A stretch of 64,000 bases of DNA from Cryptococcus deneoformans JEC21 (GCF_000091045.1 NC_006681.1:90001-154000); one strand, 5' to 3'; shown: positions 11,149 through 23,396, counted from the stretch's first letter. The notes: a model not told the origin generated them from the letters alone. Numbers and translations: made by a program.

Positions 11149-12564
11149 TTAACCGCTTAGCATCTCTTGTTCTATCTGACCATGGAAGGCAGCCTCCGCT
11201 TCCAACACTTGCTCTCCGAATTCTCTAGGAACACCACATTTGGCCAAAACGCCCATAAGGCCGCCTTGGGACTCGGTAGCTTGCATGAGCGCTGCCTCCT
11301 GTTCGGGGGAGCGAACAAGCATCATACCGGCGTAACCGAGGGAGTTGAGCTCAAGAGGCGGGTGGGGTGAAGGAAGAGGATAGGAAGGGAGGGTACGGGG
11401 GATAAGGTGGAGGTGTTCACTGTGTAATGTTAGTGTACAATTTAATAGAAGAGTAAACTACTCACAGGGTCATCAAGATGTTCCATCCACCGTCCTTGTC
11501 CCCACCACCTCTGCGAGCAGCGTCAAACGCCATATCCAAGAGTCTCATCAACGCAGGAGCGAGGAAATCAATAAGTTGTTCTGTCGATTCGGAAGTGGGA
11601 GGTACGGGCATTTGAGCAGAAGGAGGCAAGGGGTGGACGATGTGAAGGTAAGGGAGGTTCGGCAGGATTACAGGTTTGTCTACGAGCATAAGATATCAGT
11701 ATTGCACATGCGCAGAAAGATTGTTTAATAGATCTCACCAAGTCTGTCAAATTGCACCTCCTGTACCCATTCTTCCACAGGCGCCCTTCCTCCTGGAGCT
11801 TCGACAAACTGCAAATGCCTCCATTTCTGGCTCGCTCCAGCACCTTCGCCGCCATTGTAGAACGCGAGCAGCTTGCTAGGCCGAATGGGATGACGGGAAG
11901 CAGCGAGGAGGATGTTGTACGCAAGAGCGAGTTGAGGAGGGGTAGGAGGAAGGTCTTGAGGTTGGTAAGTGAAAGGGCAAAGGAGGATGTGTCCCGGGAG
12001 AAGGGAGTACTATGTCAAGTCAGCCTGGCTGTAGATGAACAGTGAGATAATGGACGCTAACCTTGTTAAGCTAGTAAATTGTTAGCACATAGTTACTGAA
12101 GTGGCCACAGAAACTTGCTTACCAAAATGGACATGCCCTCCTCGCCCTCGAATCCCTCCAAAGATCCAACAAACAATTCGGGGACGTAAGGTGGCTTGAA
12201 AGGTTCCAGCTCATTTTGCTTGTTCACAAGCTCGACTTTATCATCTTCATTAGTCACGCGAGGTCTTTTCTTGTCTGGAGATCCATCCTTTTCGGCGCGA
12301 ATAGCAGCGAGAGCATCTGCTTTGGCCTTGGCCTTGTCTTGGAGGGCAGGGCAGAGACGGACGTTGAACTGCCAAATGTTAGAGTGTGACTTGTACATAG
12401 TATGTGTATGTCCAGAAGCTACGCACCCTTCGTCCTTGAGAGATTACATCCTTTGCTTCACTAGGGAAGTAAAAGAGCTGTCCGGAGGATCGAGCCTCGT
12501 CGAACTTTTCCGGAAGCTTGGATAAGAGGTCTGTGGGATTGGAGTGGTTTATGGGGTAAGCCAT
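11149..12564 (-). CDS. APA2: ATP adenylyltransferase / Ap4A phosphorylase (Apa1/2 type)
   Basis: This HIT/GalT-superfamily enzyme splits Ap4A with phosphate to ADP and ATP. About five exons read from MAYPINHSNP (12564). N-terminal: FYFPSEAKDVISQGRRV, then a region with KPPYVPELFVGSLEG, equivalent to the family's NPFLPxxPxLFVG. Middle: LNK-YSLLPGHILLCP and LALAYNILLAA, then AFYNGGEGAGASQ-KWRHLQF, the nucleotide-binding and catalytic motif. C-terminal: GGWNILMT, then EHLHLIPR and ELNSLGYAGMMLVRS, the conserved end of the family. The expected HxHxQ triad reads WRHLQ here: the second His, the presumed nucleophile, is kept and the first is Trp. Length about 370 aa. It is head-away from the carrier-like gene (103 bp between stops). 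Confidence 0.88.
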
Positions 12565-13435
12565 TGCGTGCTGTCTTCTAAGCTGTTGGGTAACTAGGCG
12601 TTTTGTCGTCCTTGGGGCTGTGATGAAAAAACTGCGGGTTGTATTCATAGATATACACGAAGGCAAGAAAGGGAAAAAGGAAAAGAAGGGAAAAGAGATG
12701 ACATGGAAAAGAACGAGTAGCCGCATCTCTCGTCTCCATTTCAGGCACCACTCCATAGCCGACAACGATTCCTTCTTTGTCACTATCCAGCAGAAGCCAT
12801 TTTTTGCGCAGAAGAGCAATACATCACATTAGATATATGTAATCACCGGAGGAATGTAGACCCTTGATACATGAAATCCAACAATGCGGACTTAGCCTTT
12901 CAGCAGGCACGAGTTGTCTAGCCACTCTTAACGATCATCTTCTTCTCTATCCAGCGTACAGGGTCCCGTCCCGGAAGATGATAGTCTTGCAGCATACAGA
13001 GTTAAATAAACCTTAGATAACAACGCGTATGGAGAGACATTGAGGGTACGATTAAAGACAGCATATCTTGCGCATTGGCAGCTTTGTCGTGTACAACTGC
13101 CGTACTGTCTACTCTATTCTCAAACAAGAACGAAGGCAAACATCGTCTTGATCAAAGCAAGGTAATACTAACCAAAGTGGATAAAAATTGGTGAATAACT
13201 GGCAGATAATTGGTAGACGAAATCCTGAGGCTTGAATGCTGGTAACAAGTGAGCGTCTAAAACTTCGCATATGAATATGCCCATCCTTAACCAAAACGCA
13301 AATGGTAGCAGAAAGGCTAGAGAATAGTCAGTAAACTGCTGGCAATTGTCCGAATTTCAAGTTAGAGCAGCATATTTCAGCTGATTTGACGGTCCGCCGT
13401 CCAATAATATCATTTATTATACAGATGCATGCCTC
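12565..13435. other. Intergenic region, no gene recognised
   Basis: 871 bp between the APA2 start and the BUD31 stop, both on the minus strand. It should contain the APA2 promoter and the BUD31 3' UTR. Small open frames here lack homology and introns that would extend them. Confidence 0.4.
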
Positions 13436-14040
13436 CTAATCTGAGGAAGCACAACCTCGACAACCTATATCACCAGTCAGCCTTGTCGGCAGAGGCCACC
13501 GGAGAAACAAAACTCACCACAATGAGGACATTCGACAACTGTGCCCTTTTTCAACTGCGCCTTGGGTACTCTGCAGATGCAGGTCGATCCCTGAAAGTTC
13601 ATATCGCGGGTTTGAATACATCGCACACAGCACAGCTTCTCGTAACCATTCTTCTTCCACTTTGCTATGAGGTTGGCGTCGGCATATCCTTGTTTTAAAA
13701 GCCAGTCGTAGAGTTCTCGTGAGATAAGCTCGCGCTTGTAGTAAAGATCGTAGATGTATCGGGAACGAGCATGTGATAGTCGCATAATCGGCCTTAAACT
13801 GCATTAGCTGATGATTTCCTTTATCGCAAGGACTTAACCTACCACACAGCCTCAACCTTTCGCTTTCCTTCGTGCGATTCACTCTCAGCATCTCGCATCT
13901 TCTTCTCATAATCTTCGAGGACATCCCTGGGTAGGGAAGGAATTGTTAGCGTCCGGCTTGAGATATGGAGCAATGACTTACTGGATGTCCTCGAATCCCT
14001 CAGGAGGAGGCTTTGTACGTTGTGTTCTTATCTTGGGCAT
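13436..14040 (-). CDS. BUD31: Pre-mRNA splicing factor BUD31 / G10 (Cwc14)
   Basis: BUD31 is a small zinc-binding core protein of the activated spliceosome (NineTeen-related complex). The exons give [77 protein letters not shown] and the Cys-rich end [28 protein letters not shown]. All the conserved Cys residues of the G10 zinc clusters are present. A final 54-nt intron splits the codon of the last HCG-CRGC cluster, so an unspliced reading would miss the true C-terminus. Length about 150 aa, as in other fungi and animals. It shares a 220 bp divergent promoter with the following plus-strand gene. Confidence 0.95.
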
Positions 14041-14260
14041 GTTTTTAGGTATACAGATGCTGATCAATGTTCTATGGCACAGTCTGTTGTAGAATAGAGC
14101 ATGGAGATGGGTGGCGGGAACAAATTTATATGGGGGATGACATAAGTGGAGGTTGTTTTTGTTGTTCTTCTCGTTGCCGTCGGTGTTTTTTGTCACGAGC
14201 AAGCCATCATCCTCTTACGAGTTCCTCATTTACCCATCCACTCTATACAAACAAGCCATA

Positions 14261-15673
14261 ATGGGCAAATGGCAACAATCAAAATATGATACTGAACTTG
14301 TATCAAAAATACTCAGGCTATTGTGCGTGCTACCACATTCACCTCAGTAGGCCCCAACTCACGCATCTTACAGCGAGGCGTCAGAGACAAGTCAGCACAG
14401 TTCAACAGCTCAAAGAAATCAAAGTAGAGAACCGCTTTCGGACAAGAAATTTTTGTCGTTCATAAAAAACCTCAATCCGGATAGTGCACTTGTTCAGCAA
14501 TGCTTCAGTCAACTACTTCGTGCTGTACACTCTGAAGTCAAGGGCATGCGTCCTTCCGGTAGTGTTTCACCGCACAGTAACCCATTTGCAGTACCCAGTA
14601 TCGGCCAACAGCTTTTTTCAGTACAGCCACAACCATTCGCACTCGAACTGACCGACATCGAAGTACCTTCTGCCAGCAGGTTTCCTTCACCAGAGCGGAG
14701 ACATCGAATGGCCGTCAATCTGCCTCCACCTGTCTTTGATTCTTCCCGTCCTTGGCAATTCCAGTCCTTTAGCTCACAAAGCCGTCCGGAATACTCGAGA
14801 AATCATTCAGGCGTTTCCGACTCTGCTGCTTTGGCAGCACAACCCCAGCCGACCAGTCCGCAGCAAGAGTCTGTAGCGCCTCCGGCTTTGCGACAAAGTC
14901 CGCTGTCCAGCGCTAGCCGTTCGTGGCTGTCGCAGTACACACACTCTGCCCCCGCATCTGAACCTCGGCCTGTGAGACCGCTGCCTCTTCGATCAATCGG
15001 GAGCCGGCGACCATTGTCGTTTTCGCGGTCCACTCGTGATATCCTCAACAACGCCCCTCCGAGTACCTCGCCGCTCGTTCCGCTGGGAGATCGTTCGTCG
15101 AGTCTTTATCCACGAGCACAATCGTTGGTGGATGGTCCACGAAGTACTTTGACACCAAGTTCTAGCAGTCAGTCTTTTTTCGAGATTCGTCTACAGACTT
15201 TGTCTGATTCACTTGCTGCAGCTTTACGACGGCGCCGAATGCGTGATGAGCTTGGTAACGACAGTACCGAGGAGCGTTCTGCAAACCGTCAGAGAAGATT
15301 CGACCCTTCAAGTGAAATTCAACGTGTCTGGCAGGAGGAGAACAATCCGTGGAACGAAGCGGACCCTTCAGGAAGAGATACAAGGCGGGACGGCATCGTC
15401 TTTGATGCAGACGTGTATCTGACACAGGGCGCTGATTTCTTGGAATCAAGTCCTGAAGGCGCTTTTGGGGCTAGGGATGATGATGATTGGGTGACTGTTG
15501 TTCCTTCCGTGACTGTGCCTGACGAAATTCCGGGAGACGATGCGTGGTTTCTTCCCCCAGCAGGTCTTTCAACAAATGGGGTTCCCGAAGTCCAAGAAAG
15601 AAATCGTGATTCGCAAGAAACAACATCAGTCCTCTACCCATCTTCCCATCTGCCACTGAACGAAAATGAATGA
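14261..15673 (+). CDS. Uncharacterised Ser/Pro/Arg-rich, largely disordered protein
   Basis: Not recognised. A first exon (14261 to about 14321) encodes MGKWQQSKYDTELVSKIL. A 50-nt intron with CTCAC branch-like sequence follows, and the second exon runs open to 15673. The product is about 470 aa. The N-terminal 20 residues look helical. The rest is rich in Ser, Pro, Arg and Gln (for example SSASRSWLSQY, RPLPLRSIGSRRPLSFSR). Then comes an acidic C-terminal part with DADVYLTQGADFLE and DDDDWVTVVPSVTVPD. No signal peptide, membrane helix or catalytic motif is visible. Codon use and the long open exon support a real gene. The C-terminal short acidic motifs could be protein-docking sites, which is only a guess. 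Confidence 0.7.
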
Positions 15674-16233
15674 TTATTCCCGCAGTCCTGTTTACATTGC
15701 AAAGTCCTACCACCCTTCCCATTCTTGATTGTATGCTCGTTAATATGGACAGGCAGCATTCTGTCATTAGTATTGTCCTTGTGCATTATATCATGTTGTA
15801 ATCAGCTGCCTATATTACGCGGTTACACGCATCACTGTATACATATAGTCATTAGCATTGTGCTCTAGAAGACCTACTTACTACTTTGTTTCATGCTGCC
15901 TTCTCGGTAGACCCTCGAGATGGATGTACTTTAAAGATGTCATTTACATGCACACAAAGTTTGGCGCTGGCATATGTCAGCGCTGATAATCAATGGGCAG
16001 TGGGCAGTATCGTAAAGGTCGGTAAAATACAAGAAGAAACAGTACGATAAAGGATAGCCTCCACTCTATCATTAAGAACGCGTCAACAGCTTCTTCTGCC
16101 TCCACTTTTGCAGTTTCGGAGGCGGACAGAAACTAAAAGAACACCAGTCACCCGTCCGTTCTTTCATCTTTTTGCGCAAACCTTTCAAACACATACCATA
16201 CCAGGATCATTAATTCTGAACTGTCCGGGCACC
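15674..16233. other. Intergenic region
   Basis: 560 bp between two plus-strand genes. It holds the 3' UTR of the disordered-protein gene and the promoter of the RPAP3-like gene. No coding signal seen. Confidence 0.4.
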
Positions 16234-17701
16234 ATGGCAGTTCAAGTCGACATACCCAAATCAGAGGCGTCTCGCGCCGAGGTGTGTTCGAAGCCAACTT
16301 CCGGCCCTTTCCTACTGAAGACTTGTTTTGTATGTTCAACTGACAGACTTGATTCGTAGGGTAATACGGCTTTTAAAAAGGGCAAATGGGTTGAAGCTAT
16401 CGGTACGATTTAACCCAATGCCCATGTCCAATCCACAAGGTACATTTACTTACTGTGGAATATTTCAGGGCACTACACCAACGCTGTCATCTACAACCCG
16501 GAAGATCCGGTAGCGTACTGCAACAGAGCTCAAGCGTTCCTCAAGTTAGAAAAGTGAGCTTAACTGTTACTCGCTTGATCATCAAACAATTATTGACTAG
16601 AATTGTCATCAGGTATCATGATGCTGAACGGGATTGTACATCTGCTCTCGCTTTACCCAAGGGTAAGAGCAATATCAAGGCGTTGTATAGAAGAGGTCTT
16701 GCTAGGAAAGGCCTGGAAAAGATTGAAGAGGCTCTCAGCGGTTCGTAATATCAGTTGATGAATAAGTGGCACTGACATAAGACATTGGAAACAGATATGG
16801 AGGAAGTGCTGCGATTAGATAAGAGTAATACGGCCGTCAAGCCAGAGTTGGAGGAGCTCCAGGAGATGAAGACTAAAATGGATCAAGAGAAGAAGGTAGC
16901 GCCCCTCTCCATTATGTCCAGCTCTAGATATGGCTGATTGCGCTACAGAAGCCCTCTCGACGACCCCTCACCCCTCCAATTTTGCCAAAACCCCTACCGA
17001 AAAAGTCCAGCAATCCACCAAAGTCGGAAGACGTATCTGATCTGACGAATCTTACTCAAGACCTTGGACTAAAGTCTACATCTTCTCGATCTCCGGAGGA
17101 GAAGAAAGAGAGTTCGTTCGCGGCTATACGTAAATCTCGCGATGGGAAGAAAATGTCTTTTGTAGGCGAAAGTACTTCTCAGCTATCAAAACAACCCCAA
17201 GATAAAGAAGCTGCTACAGACGCTGCTCTTTCCGCCATCTTTCCTCCATCGAAACCTCGTGTCACGTCCACCTCCGGATCCAAAAAGCCGGCAGCCTCAA
17301 CAATCAACGTAAACTCTACACCAAGCACTTCAGCTTTACCCCCACTGCCCACTTCTTTGGATACCACTTCAACATCCCCTGGTGCCGGTCTGAGCTTACT
17401 CCGTTACTTTACGTCGTCACCCACCTACAACTTTTCACTCTTATCACTCTATCCAGCAGAAAATATACCAATAATCCTGGGTACATTGCTGGAACCCGAT
17501 ACCTTGGGTTTTCTGCTGCTTGCTTTGGACGAAGGTGCAAGTAAAGGAACCGAAACGGACAAAGAAAATGTCAAGAAGATTTTAGAAGGTCTGAGACAGA
17601 CGAAGAGGTGGAAGATGAACATTGGAATGCTTAGTACGGATGAGAAAAAGGCAGGGGAGAATGCTTGGAAATCATGCGGAGGGATCGGTAGCTGGATATA
17701 A
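16234..17701 (+). CDS. RPAP3-like TPR protein (R2TP co-chaperone subunit)
   Basis: RPAP3/Spag/Tah1 proteins link Hsp90 and Hsp70 to the R2TP complex that assembles RNA polymerases, snoRNPs and PIKK kinases. About seven exons join from MAVQVDIPKSEASRAE. One TPR unit set is clear: EGNTAFKKGKWVEAIG, then HYTNAVIYNPEDPVAYCNRA, then YHDAERDCTSAL and ALYRRGLARKGLEKIEEAL, which forms the Hsp-binding groove. A Lys/Ser-rich linker follows. The C-terminal block (LLRYFTSSPTYNFSLLSLY to RWKMNIGMLSTDEK) matches the RPAP3_C (Monad-binding) domain. TPR plus RPAP3_C is diagnostic of RPAP3 rather than the short yeast Tah1, which lacks the C-terminal domain. The window also encodes a TOR-family PIKK, a known R2TP/TTT client class; the linkage is probably chance. 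Confidence 0.85.
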
Positions 17702-19102
17702 TGACCATTTGCTCGTCAAACATGGTATGCAGTATGCCGGTAATGGGCTCGAACACGGACGTTATCCTTCCAAGCAATGTTGGGTGCTGCCACCCAGACC
17801 GTACTGATAGTGCAGCTGTAGGGATCTGCTAGCATCTACTTGGTTACCCTCGTAAGAATGTGAGCACCGCATCATATGCCAGAACAGTTTTTTACGCCGT
17901 GCTCATCGAGAAGGCATGCACACGCTCCGGAAGAATGAAGGAGGAGCGAAAGGCTATTTTTATATTGCCAATCGATAAAAATTACATATAGAGATCCGAC
18001 ATAAACAGCAGGACTCCGCAATCGTTCCCATGATGGGGTTGGCTACTTGAGATTTTCAGAGATGGATCGTCTCTTTTGCCCGGCACGACCAGCTGGAAGG
18101 GACTTGAATTGGTCTGTATTACAACTTATAGCGGCAACAATCCTCAGATCTCGAGGAGCAGCTTTCGGATGCCATGGTATGCATTAGTAGGTTGATATAT
18201 ACTTTCTGCAGATAAAAAATCCGAGATCAGGAACTGGATGCTTGTAGTAGTTATCTGTTATGTCTGTCCATCTGTCACCTGAACACTGATGCACTATTTT
18301 ATATATAGTTACCTGAGTTAGCTTGTTCCGCCTGCGACCTGAGACCTGAACCTCGCCTGAAGGGACGAGATGGGATGGGAAGATCAGTAACTGGACCCTG
18401 AAACCCAAGATAAGAAGACGATAAGACAACTTGAAAGAAGGAACGGCCCTGTGATTCTGCATGATGCTTCTGTCTGCGGTGACAACTCACCGATCATAAC
18501 AATCTTTTACATGCATGATTGTCATTCCTATACCGCTTAATAGTTTGCGACAGCGGTTGGATCAATCCACATTCATAATGTGGTGGTGGGCATTCCGCGG
18601 CGAACACCGCGGGTTTTTGAGTAACATCCTCCCTGCTACTATTTATGGACTGCGTCGTTAGGGCTTTTCAAGTTTTAAGACTGCTTCCCTTTGTAAACCT
18701 CGCAGATAAAGAAATGGCCGGTATGCATCCAATATGTTGTCTTTGCGCATCATGAAAAGCTAAGTATGGTACAAGTGACGCTCAGCAAGAAAAAAAAAAT
18801 CAGCCAAAGACTTGACTTCCTCTATTCTTCTTCGGTTCGCCATTCACAATAACACTTGTCCGACTTTAGCAACGAAAAGCACCTGATCCGACAGAATCAT
18901 GAGAAAATGGAGTTCATTGGTAGATCCCTTCTGTCAGAAGGGGCAACAGCAAGTAGCTCTCATCATTGCATGATATCGTATCGTAAAGAAACTGTCTAAT
19001 AAATCTGATTTCAATGTGGAAAGTGAGCTTTGACAATATGTGGGAAGTTAACTAGTACTGGGACAAGATTGGCACTGATGATAAGGCTGAAGACGTATAT
19101 AG
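17702..19102. other. Intergenic region between convergent genes
   Basis: 1.4 kb between the stop codons of the RPAP3-like gene (+) and the NRG1-like gene (-). I find no convincing exon chain. A twice-repeated CCGCGG block lies at 18595-18612, followed by a T run. Confidence 0.4.
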
Positions 19103-20252
19103 CTATCTACGCGCGTGCCCATAAGCACCCGAGGTCGGGCTCCGCCCACCGTAGGCGGAAGCCGAAAGTCCGTAAGACCCTTCCCTCGAGTGCGCAGCAA
19201 AGCTGCTTTGCATGGGGCTGTACATGTGTTGGCTATGTTCAGGGGCGATACTAGGAGAATATAGGCTGTGGTGCGAGTATGGCCCAGAGGGATAAGGCAT
19301 GCCACCTGTGGGATACCTATACGGGGGTTGCTGATGGACGCTGGGGTAAGAGGCGTAAGTGGGTGTGTAAGGCTGAGAAAAGAAGGATTGCTGGTGTGCA
19401 GGAGGTAAAGAGCCAGCAGCAGAGTGTCCATTGACAGGAGATGGTACGCGACTGGATGTGGCAGATTGAGGCTGAGTCATAGCTACCCCCGGGGGAAGAG
19501 GGTATGGAGGAGGATAGCCATGCTGCTGGTCGTACATGTAGGCAGCGTACGGGTTAGGACCTGGATTGGTGGCATACGGTGAAGGGAAATGGCTAGCAGT
19601 CGCTGAAGTGGGCGTGCCGGTCGCACTTTTTGACTTCCGTGGTTGTCGAGAGGAAGAGGATTTCAACCCCGCTGCCTCCATCGCAGCGTTCACCGCCGCC
19701 CGAGCCGCTGAACCAGACCCTCGACGGAGGGTAGGAGACAGATGGGTTCGGTAGCTAAGAGTTAATGAATGATCAGCGACGATAAGATAGACAGGAACTG
19801 TCCTATGCGGTGATTTCAACGTACTGTTGCTGCAAATTATCTTGCCGACTGGTTCTTGTCTCGCATCCAGGAAAAGGACACTTGAACGCTTTCACACCAG
19901 TGTGAATCCTATGATGTCTCTGTAGATGTCCTCCAGTAGTAAACCCTCTCTGGCAGATAGGGCACACGTGCGGTTTCGCCTTTCCCTCCGCTGGTCCTGT
20001 GGCGCCATTCTTCCCCTTTGATGACTGGGATGGTTGACCTGCTACGGCAGAATGATCACTCATTGAGTCCTCCGTCTTGATCGAATTGATTGATAGATCT
20101 CCGGTAAACGGGTGGGAACCATTTGCGGCGTCAGGAAGAGAAGGGGCAGGATTGGGCATGCGAGGAGGCTCGTTGGGGGGAAGAGACGCGGGGTGGTGAG
20201 GGTACGACGAGGGTAGATGTTGGCTTTGGTGAGGTGATGCTTCTGTAGACAT
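19103..20252 (-). CDS. NRG1: Nrg1-like C2H2 zinc-finger transcription factor
   Basis: A two-finger DNA-binding repressor. Two exons join at about 19829/19756 to give about 360 aa. The Pro/Ser/His-rich N-terminus carries an acidic stretch (SINSIKTEDSMSD). Finger 1 is HVCPICQRGFTTGGHLQRHHRIH and finger 2 is FKCPFPGCETRTSRQDNLQQ-HYRTH. The second finger is completed only across the intron, where CA joins C to make its first His. TSRQDNLQQHYRTHLSP is the Nrg1/MIG-type finger of basidiomycetes. The C-terminus is rich in Pro, Tyr, Ser and Gln, as in many fungal regulators. The start is the ATG at 20252. A sequence ending TTGTCAG just upstream looks like a 3' splice site, so a 5' UTR intron is likely. 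In Cryptococcus, Nrg1 affects capsule and mating under cAMP control. This window also encodes the cAMP-pathway protein ACA1, but they are 11 kb apart. Confidence 0.8.
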
Positions 20253-22371
20253 TTTGAAAAAAACCTGACAATAAAACACAATGGAAAAAGTAAAAATTTA
20301 CAGTGTAAGCAACTGTGGCTCAGAAAGAGAAGAAATTGATTTTCCACACTCACGATTCAGCTTTGATAATAGAATGAAGACCTGTAGTGGTGCCTGTTAC
20401 TCCATAAAAAAGTTGTGCGAAATGCGACACTGATTTTGGTTTATGCACACGTCACACGTCACCACCTGCAGAATGGTCGACATGCAGTATGGTCGGTGAT
20501 GAGTGGCGGCGCGAGGGGTGATAGTGTCCGTCGCAGAGACAGGGAAACCGAGTAACAACATTGGGTAAACCAGTACGATGAGCGCATCCATTGAATACGG
20601 GAGAGTCACATATTCATTTGACATGAATAATTCAAACGATAGTTGATGGGGTGGTGTTGTTGGACGAGGGCGATGGCGAAACAGGTCATGGCAAGGAGAG
20701 CAAAGACGGATGATGCGGCAAAGCGACGCGTGGAAGCAATGATGGTGAAAGCATGCAGTCAGCTTCGGCCCTTGGAGCAATGAAATGATATCGACACAGC
20801 GAAGAGCGGAAACGGGATAGTACGATTGATAAGAGTAGTGGGCAGGCACCTCCGATTGGGCGCTACCTGGTATTTGACAGCCCCGCACGTAGGGCAGCAG
20901 GATTGCCTCACCATGCAACGGATCACGGAAACAAATAGACGTGGTGAGACAGCACCCTGGGGCAGCATGGAGGCAAAGGATAGGGTGTGTGGAGTTGCCG
21001 TCTGTGCGGCAGATCAGGGGAGACAGGGGCAGAGGATTATGACGGATCGGCAAGCAAAGGAAGGATGTAAATAACCCTTTCCAACACATTGCAAAGCCAT
21101 CCATATCTTATCTTCTCCTGGCAACTCCCATACGCCATCCGGACCACTTGGATGCTCCACCGCACCAGAATGGCAGTTTGCATAGCAGCCACCACACCGC
21201 ACTGGCCCATCACATCACCAAGACGGTTGGTTTTCTGCGCTCCACGTCTTCGAAACCAAAGGACGCTCGACTTACAGTAATCCTAATATTTTTTTCGGCC
21301 AGAGATCAAAATGCTCCTGTGGCCTCAACGAGTGATATTGGGGTATAATTGTCGAAAGTTAAGAACGATGAACAAACAGAGTTACGTGTGTCTGTTAACC
21401 TCTGGCTTTTTTCCGCTCTTCTAAACCCAGCACACGCGTCCCCTATTGGTTGGCGTTCTGAGGTCAACTTTGAAGGTCTATATAATGCCCTTATGCTTGA
21501 TAATAGCACCTTGAGTGTCGACAGGTGGTTATTATGCGGAATGGTGTATGTACAAGTAACCAGCAACAATCGTATGTAGATATGTCAAAAGACGAAAAGG
21601 GTCAAAAAGATATCAATCAAGGGCTCAGAAGGGGATTTGCTAAGGGAATTAAGGAAGAAATTAGGGCCTTATTAGGGATTGGTGCGTCGGTGGTGCCGTA
21701 TGGTGCCGTGGTCGGCGAATAAAATTGTGGGGACCATAATTTTACAGATTTCATCGTCTTCGGGCGGGAATCGTTTCGATATTCGGTATTCGGTGCGTGC
21801 GGTCGGCTCCACCCTGTTTGTCCTTTTCTAAAATTTGACATGATCATATGTAGCTGTTATGCTGAGGCAGAACCCAACAATCAATACGCACCATGTACTG
21901 AAGACCAGCCATCTGTGCAGCAAAGATACAGCACTTAGCGTAGAGTCAAGCAGGTAGACTTTAAGCAAGACATCTAAAAGGCGAGGTAGTCGTCCCATGT
22001 CCTGTTTCATATGACGACTGTGTCCGGACATCAACTCTTTCCAATTATTGTTCGGCGCAGCATCTAGTTGCAATGTGATTGCGTAAGCAAACCCCAAAAA
22101 GGCGGAAATGATGACGTCCCGAAATTTATTTATTTTCAAGTCACGTGATCCACCCTACATTTGCTGGATCCAAAGAAAAATTAAGAATAAAATTATTTAT
22201 TTTTACTTTTGATCCATTTTAAAGCGATAAACAAAACACAAACGTAACAACTGGCAGCCGCGCCCACATCCGAGATCTTCCAGTCTCCGCTCTATTCGTT
22301 CGTCTATCACTCACTGTCATCATCGCCGCTTCCCTTATACCATCACATTTGTGTGTCAAAACAATATAATT
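20253..22371. other. Long intergenic region upstream of NRG1-like and H2A.Z genes
   Basis: 2.1 kb between divergent genes. It contains a probable 5' UTR intron acceptor next to the NRG1-like ATG, a CACGTG at about 22142, and AT-rich DNA (22170-22220) just upstream of the H2A.Z gene. A 235-codon minus-strand open frame at 20397-21104 has no domain and is probably accidental leader sequence. Long leaders are common upstream of fungal regulators. Confidence 0.4.
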
Positions 22372-23046
22372 ATGTCTTCTAAAGTTGGTGGCGGTAAAGG
22401 TGGAAAGTCCAAGACTTCCTCAGAAGCCAAGGTTTTGACCACCAGGTCATCCAAAGCTGGGCTACAGGTGAGTTATTTCATCGGGTTGGTGACCATATAT
22501 ACGCATATGCTAATATTATACCTCTCTGAATAGTTTCCTGTGGGCCGTATCCACCGGTGAGTCATTTACGACGCGTGTTTGAAGTTCCTCTTGATGTTTC
22601 CCATCATACCAGTCGCGCCAATGGTACTGACAGCAACCTGCCATAGATTCTTGAGAAACAAGAACGCCAATAACGTTCGTATTGGCGCTAAGGCAGCTGT
22701 TTATGTGGCATCCATCATGGAATACCTGACTGCCGAGGTTCTTGAGCTCGCCGGTAAGTTTTATTTGAGCCATATGCTCTCGAGAGCTAATTGACTTTGT
22801 CAGGTAACGCTGCCAAAGACCTCCGCGTGAAACGTATTACTCCTCGACACCTGCAACTTGCCATCCGTGGAGACGAAGAGCTTGATCTACTTATTCGAGC
22901 TACCATTGCAGGTGGTGGTGTTTTGCCGCATATCCATAAGGTAAGCGATCACACTCACTTTGGAATCCCAGTGATACTAACCCATTTCGCAGTCTCTTGT
23001 CGCGAAGAACGCCCCCCTCAAGAAGCCGAAGGCTCTCGATGCTTAG
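22372..23046 (+). CDS. HTZ1: Histone variant H2A.Z
   Basis: H2A.Z replaces H2A in nucleosomes flanking promoters. Four or five small exons join to about 140 aa. Visible: a Gly/Lys-rich tail ([15 protein letters not shown]), the short exon FPVGRIHR, then [19 protein letters not shown] and [19 protein letters not shown], then the extended acidic patch [20 protein letters not shown], and the end KKPKALDA. The Ile-Arg-Gly-Asp-Glu-Glu-Leu-Asp stretch and the [13 protein letters not shown] wording separate H2A.Z from canonical H2A. There is no SQE motif as in H2A.X. The frequent introns agree with a replacement histone rather than an S-phase histone. Confidence 0.96.
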
Positions 23047-23396
23047 TATTTGCACTGTTTCATATTTTATATCTTCGATTTGATGTTCGCTAGCCAGCCA
23101 TCTGATATCTTTTTCGAACAGAGATGTGCTGAGGTTTTTACAGTAGTTTTGGAGAATGTATTAATAATGATATCACGATTTGTTAGCGCTGCAAGAAGGT
23201 TATTCATGCGATCGTCCTTCTACTACAATGGTATTTACTTCATGATTGAGATAGCAAAATACACAAGATCTTTCCCCTGATCCTGTAGCTCACACCACCG
23301 ATTAGACTATGTCATATGCTATAATTATAGCATTCTGGCGCTCGTGTCGGGATTATTGCTAGTATTGAAACAAAGGGTTCAGTCAACTACCAATGT
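23047..23396. other. 3' region between convergent H2A.Z and TLK1 genes
   Basis: 350 bp between the two stop codons; 3' UTRs and poly(A) sites only, as far as can be seen. Confidence 0.4.

Noticed and set aside
20397..21104. 235-codon minus-strand open frame
   Set aside because: No domain, no sensible composition, many Cys/His/Leu without pattern, and it overlaps the likely leader of the NRG1-like gene. Probably accidental.
21828..22139. 103-codon minus-strand frame with hydrophobic stretches
   Set aside because: No homology, and it ends in the AT-rich H2A.Z promoter. The hydrophobic look follows from T-rich DNA.
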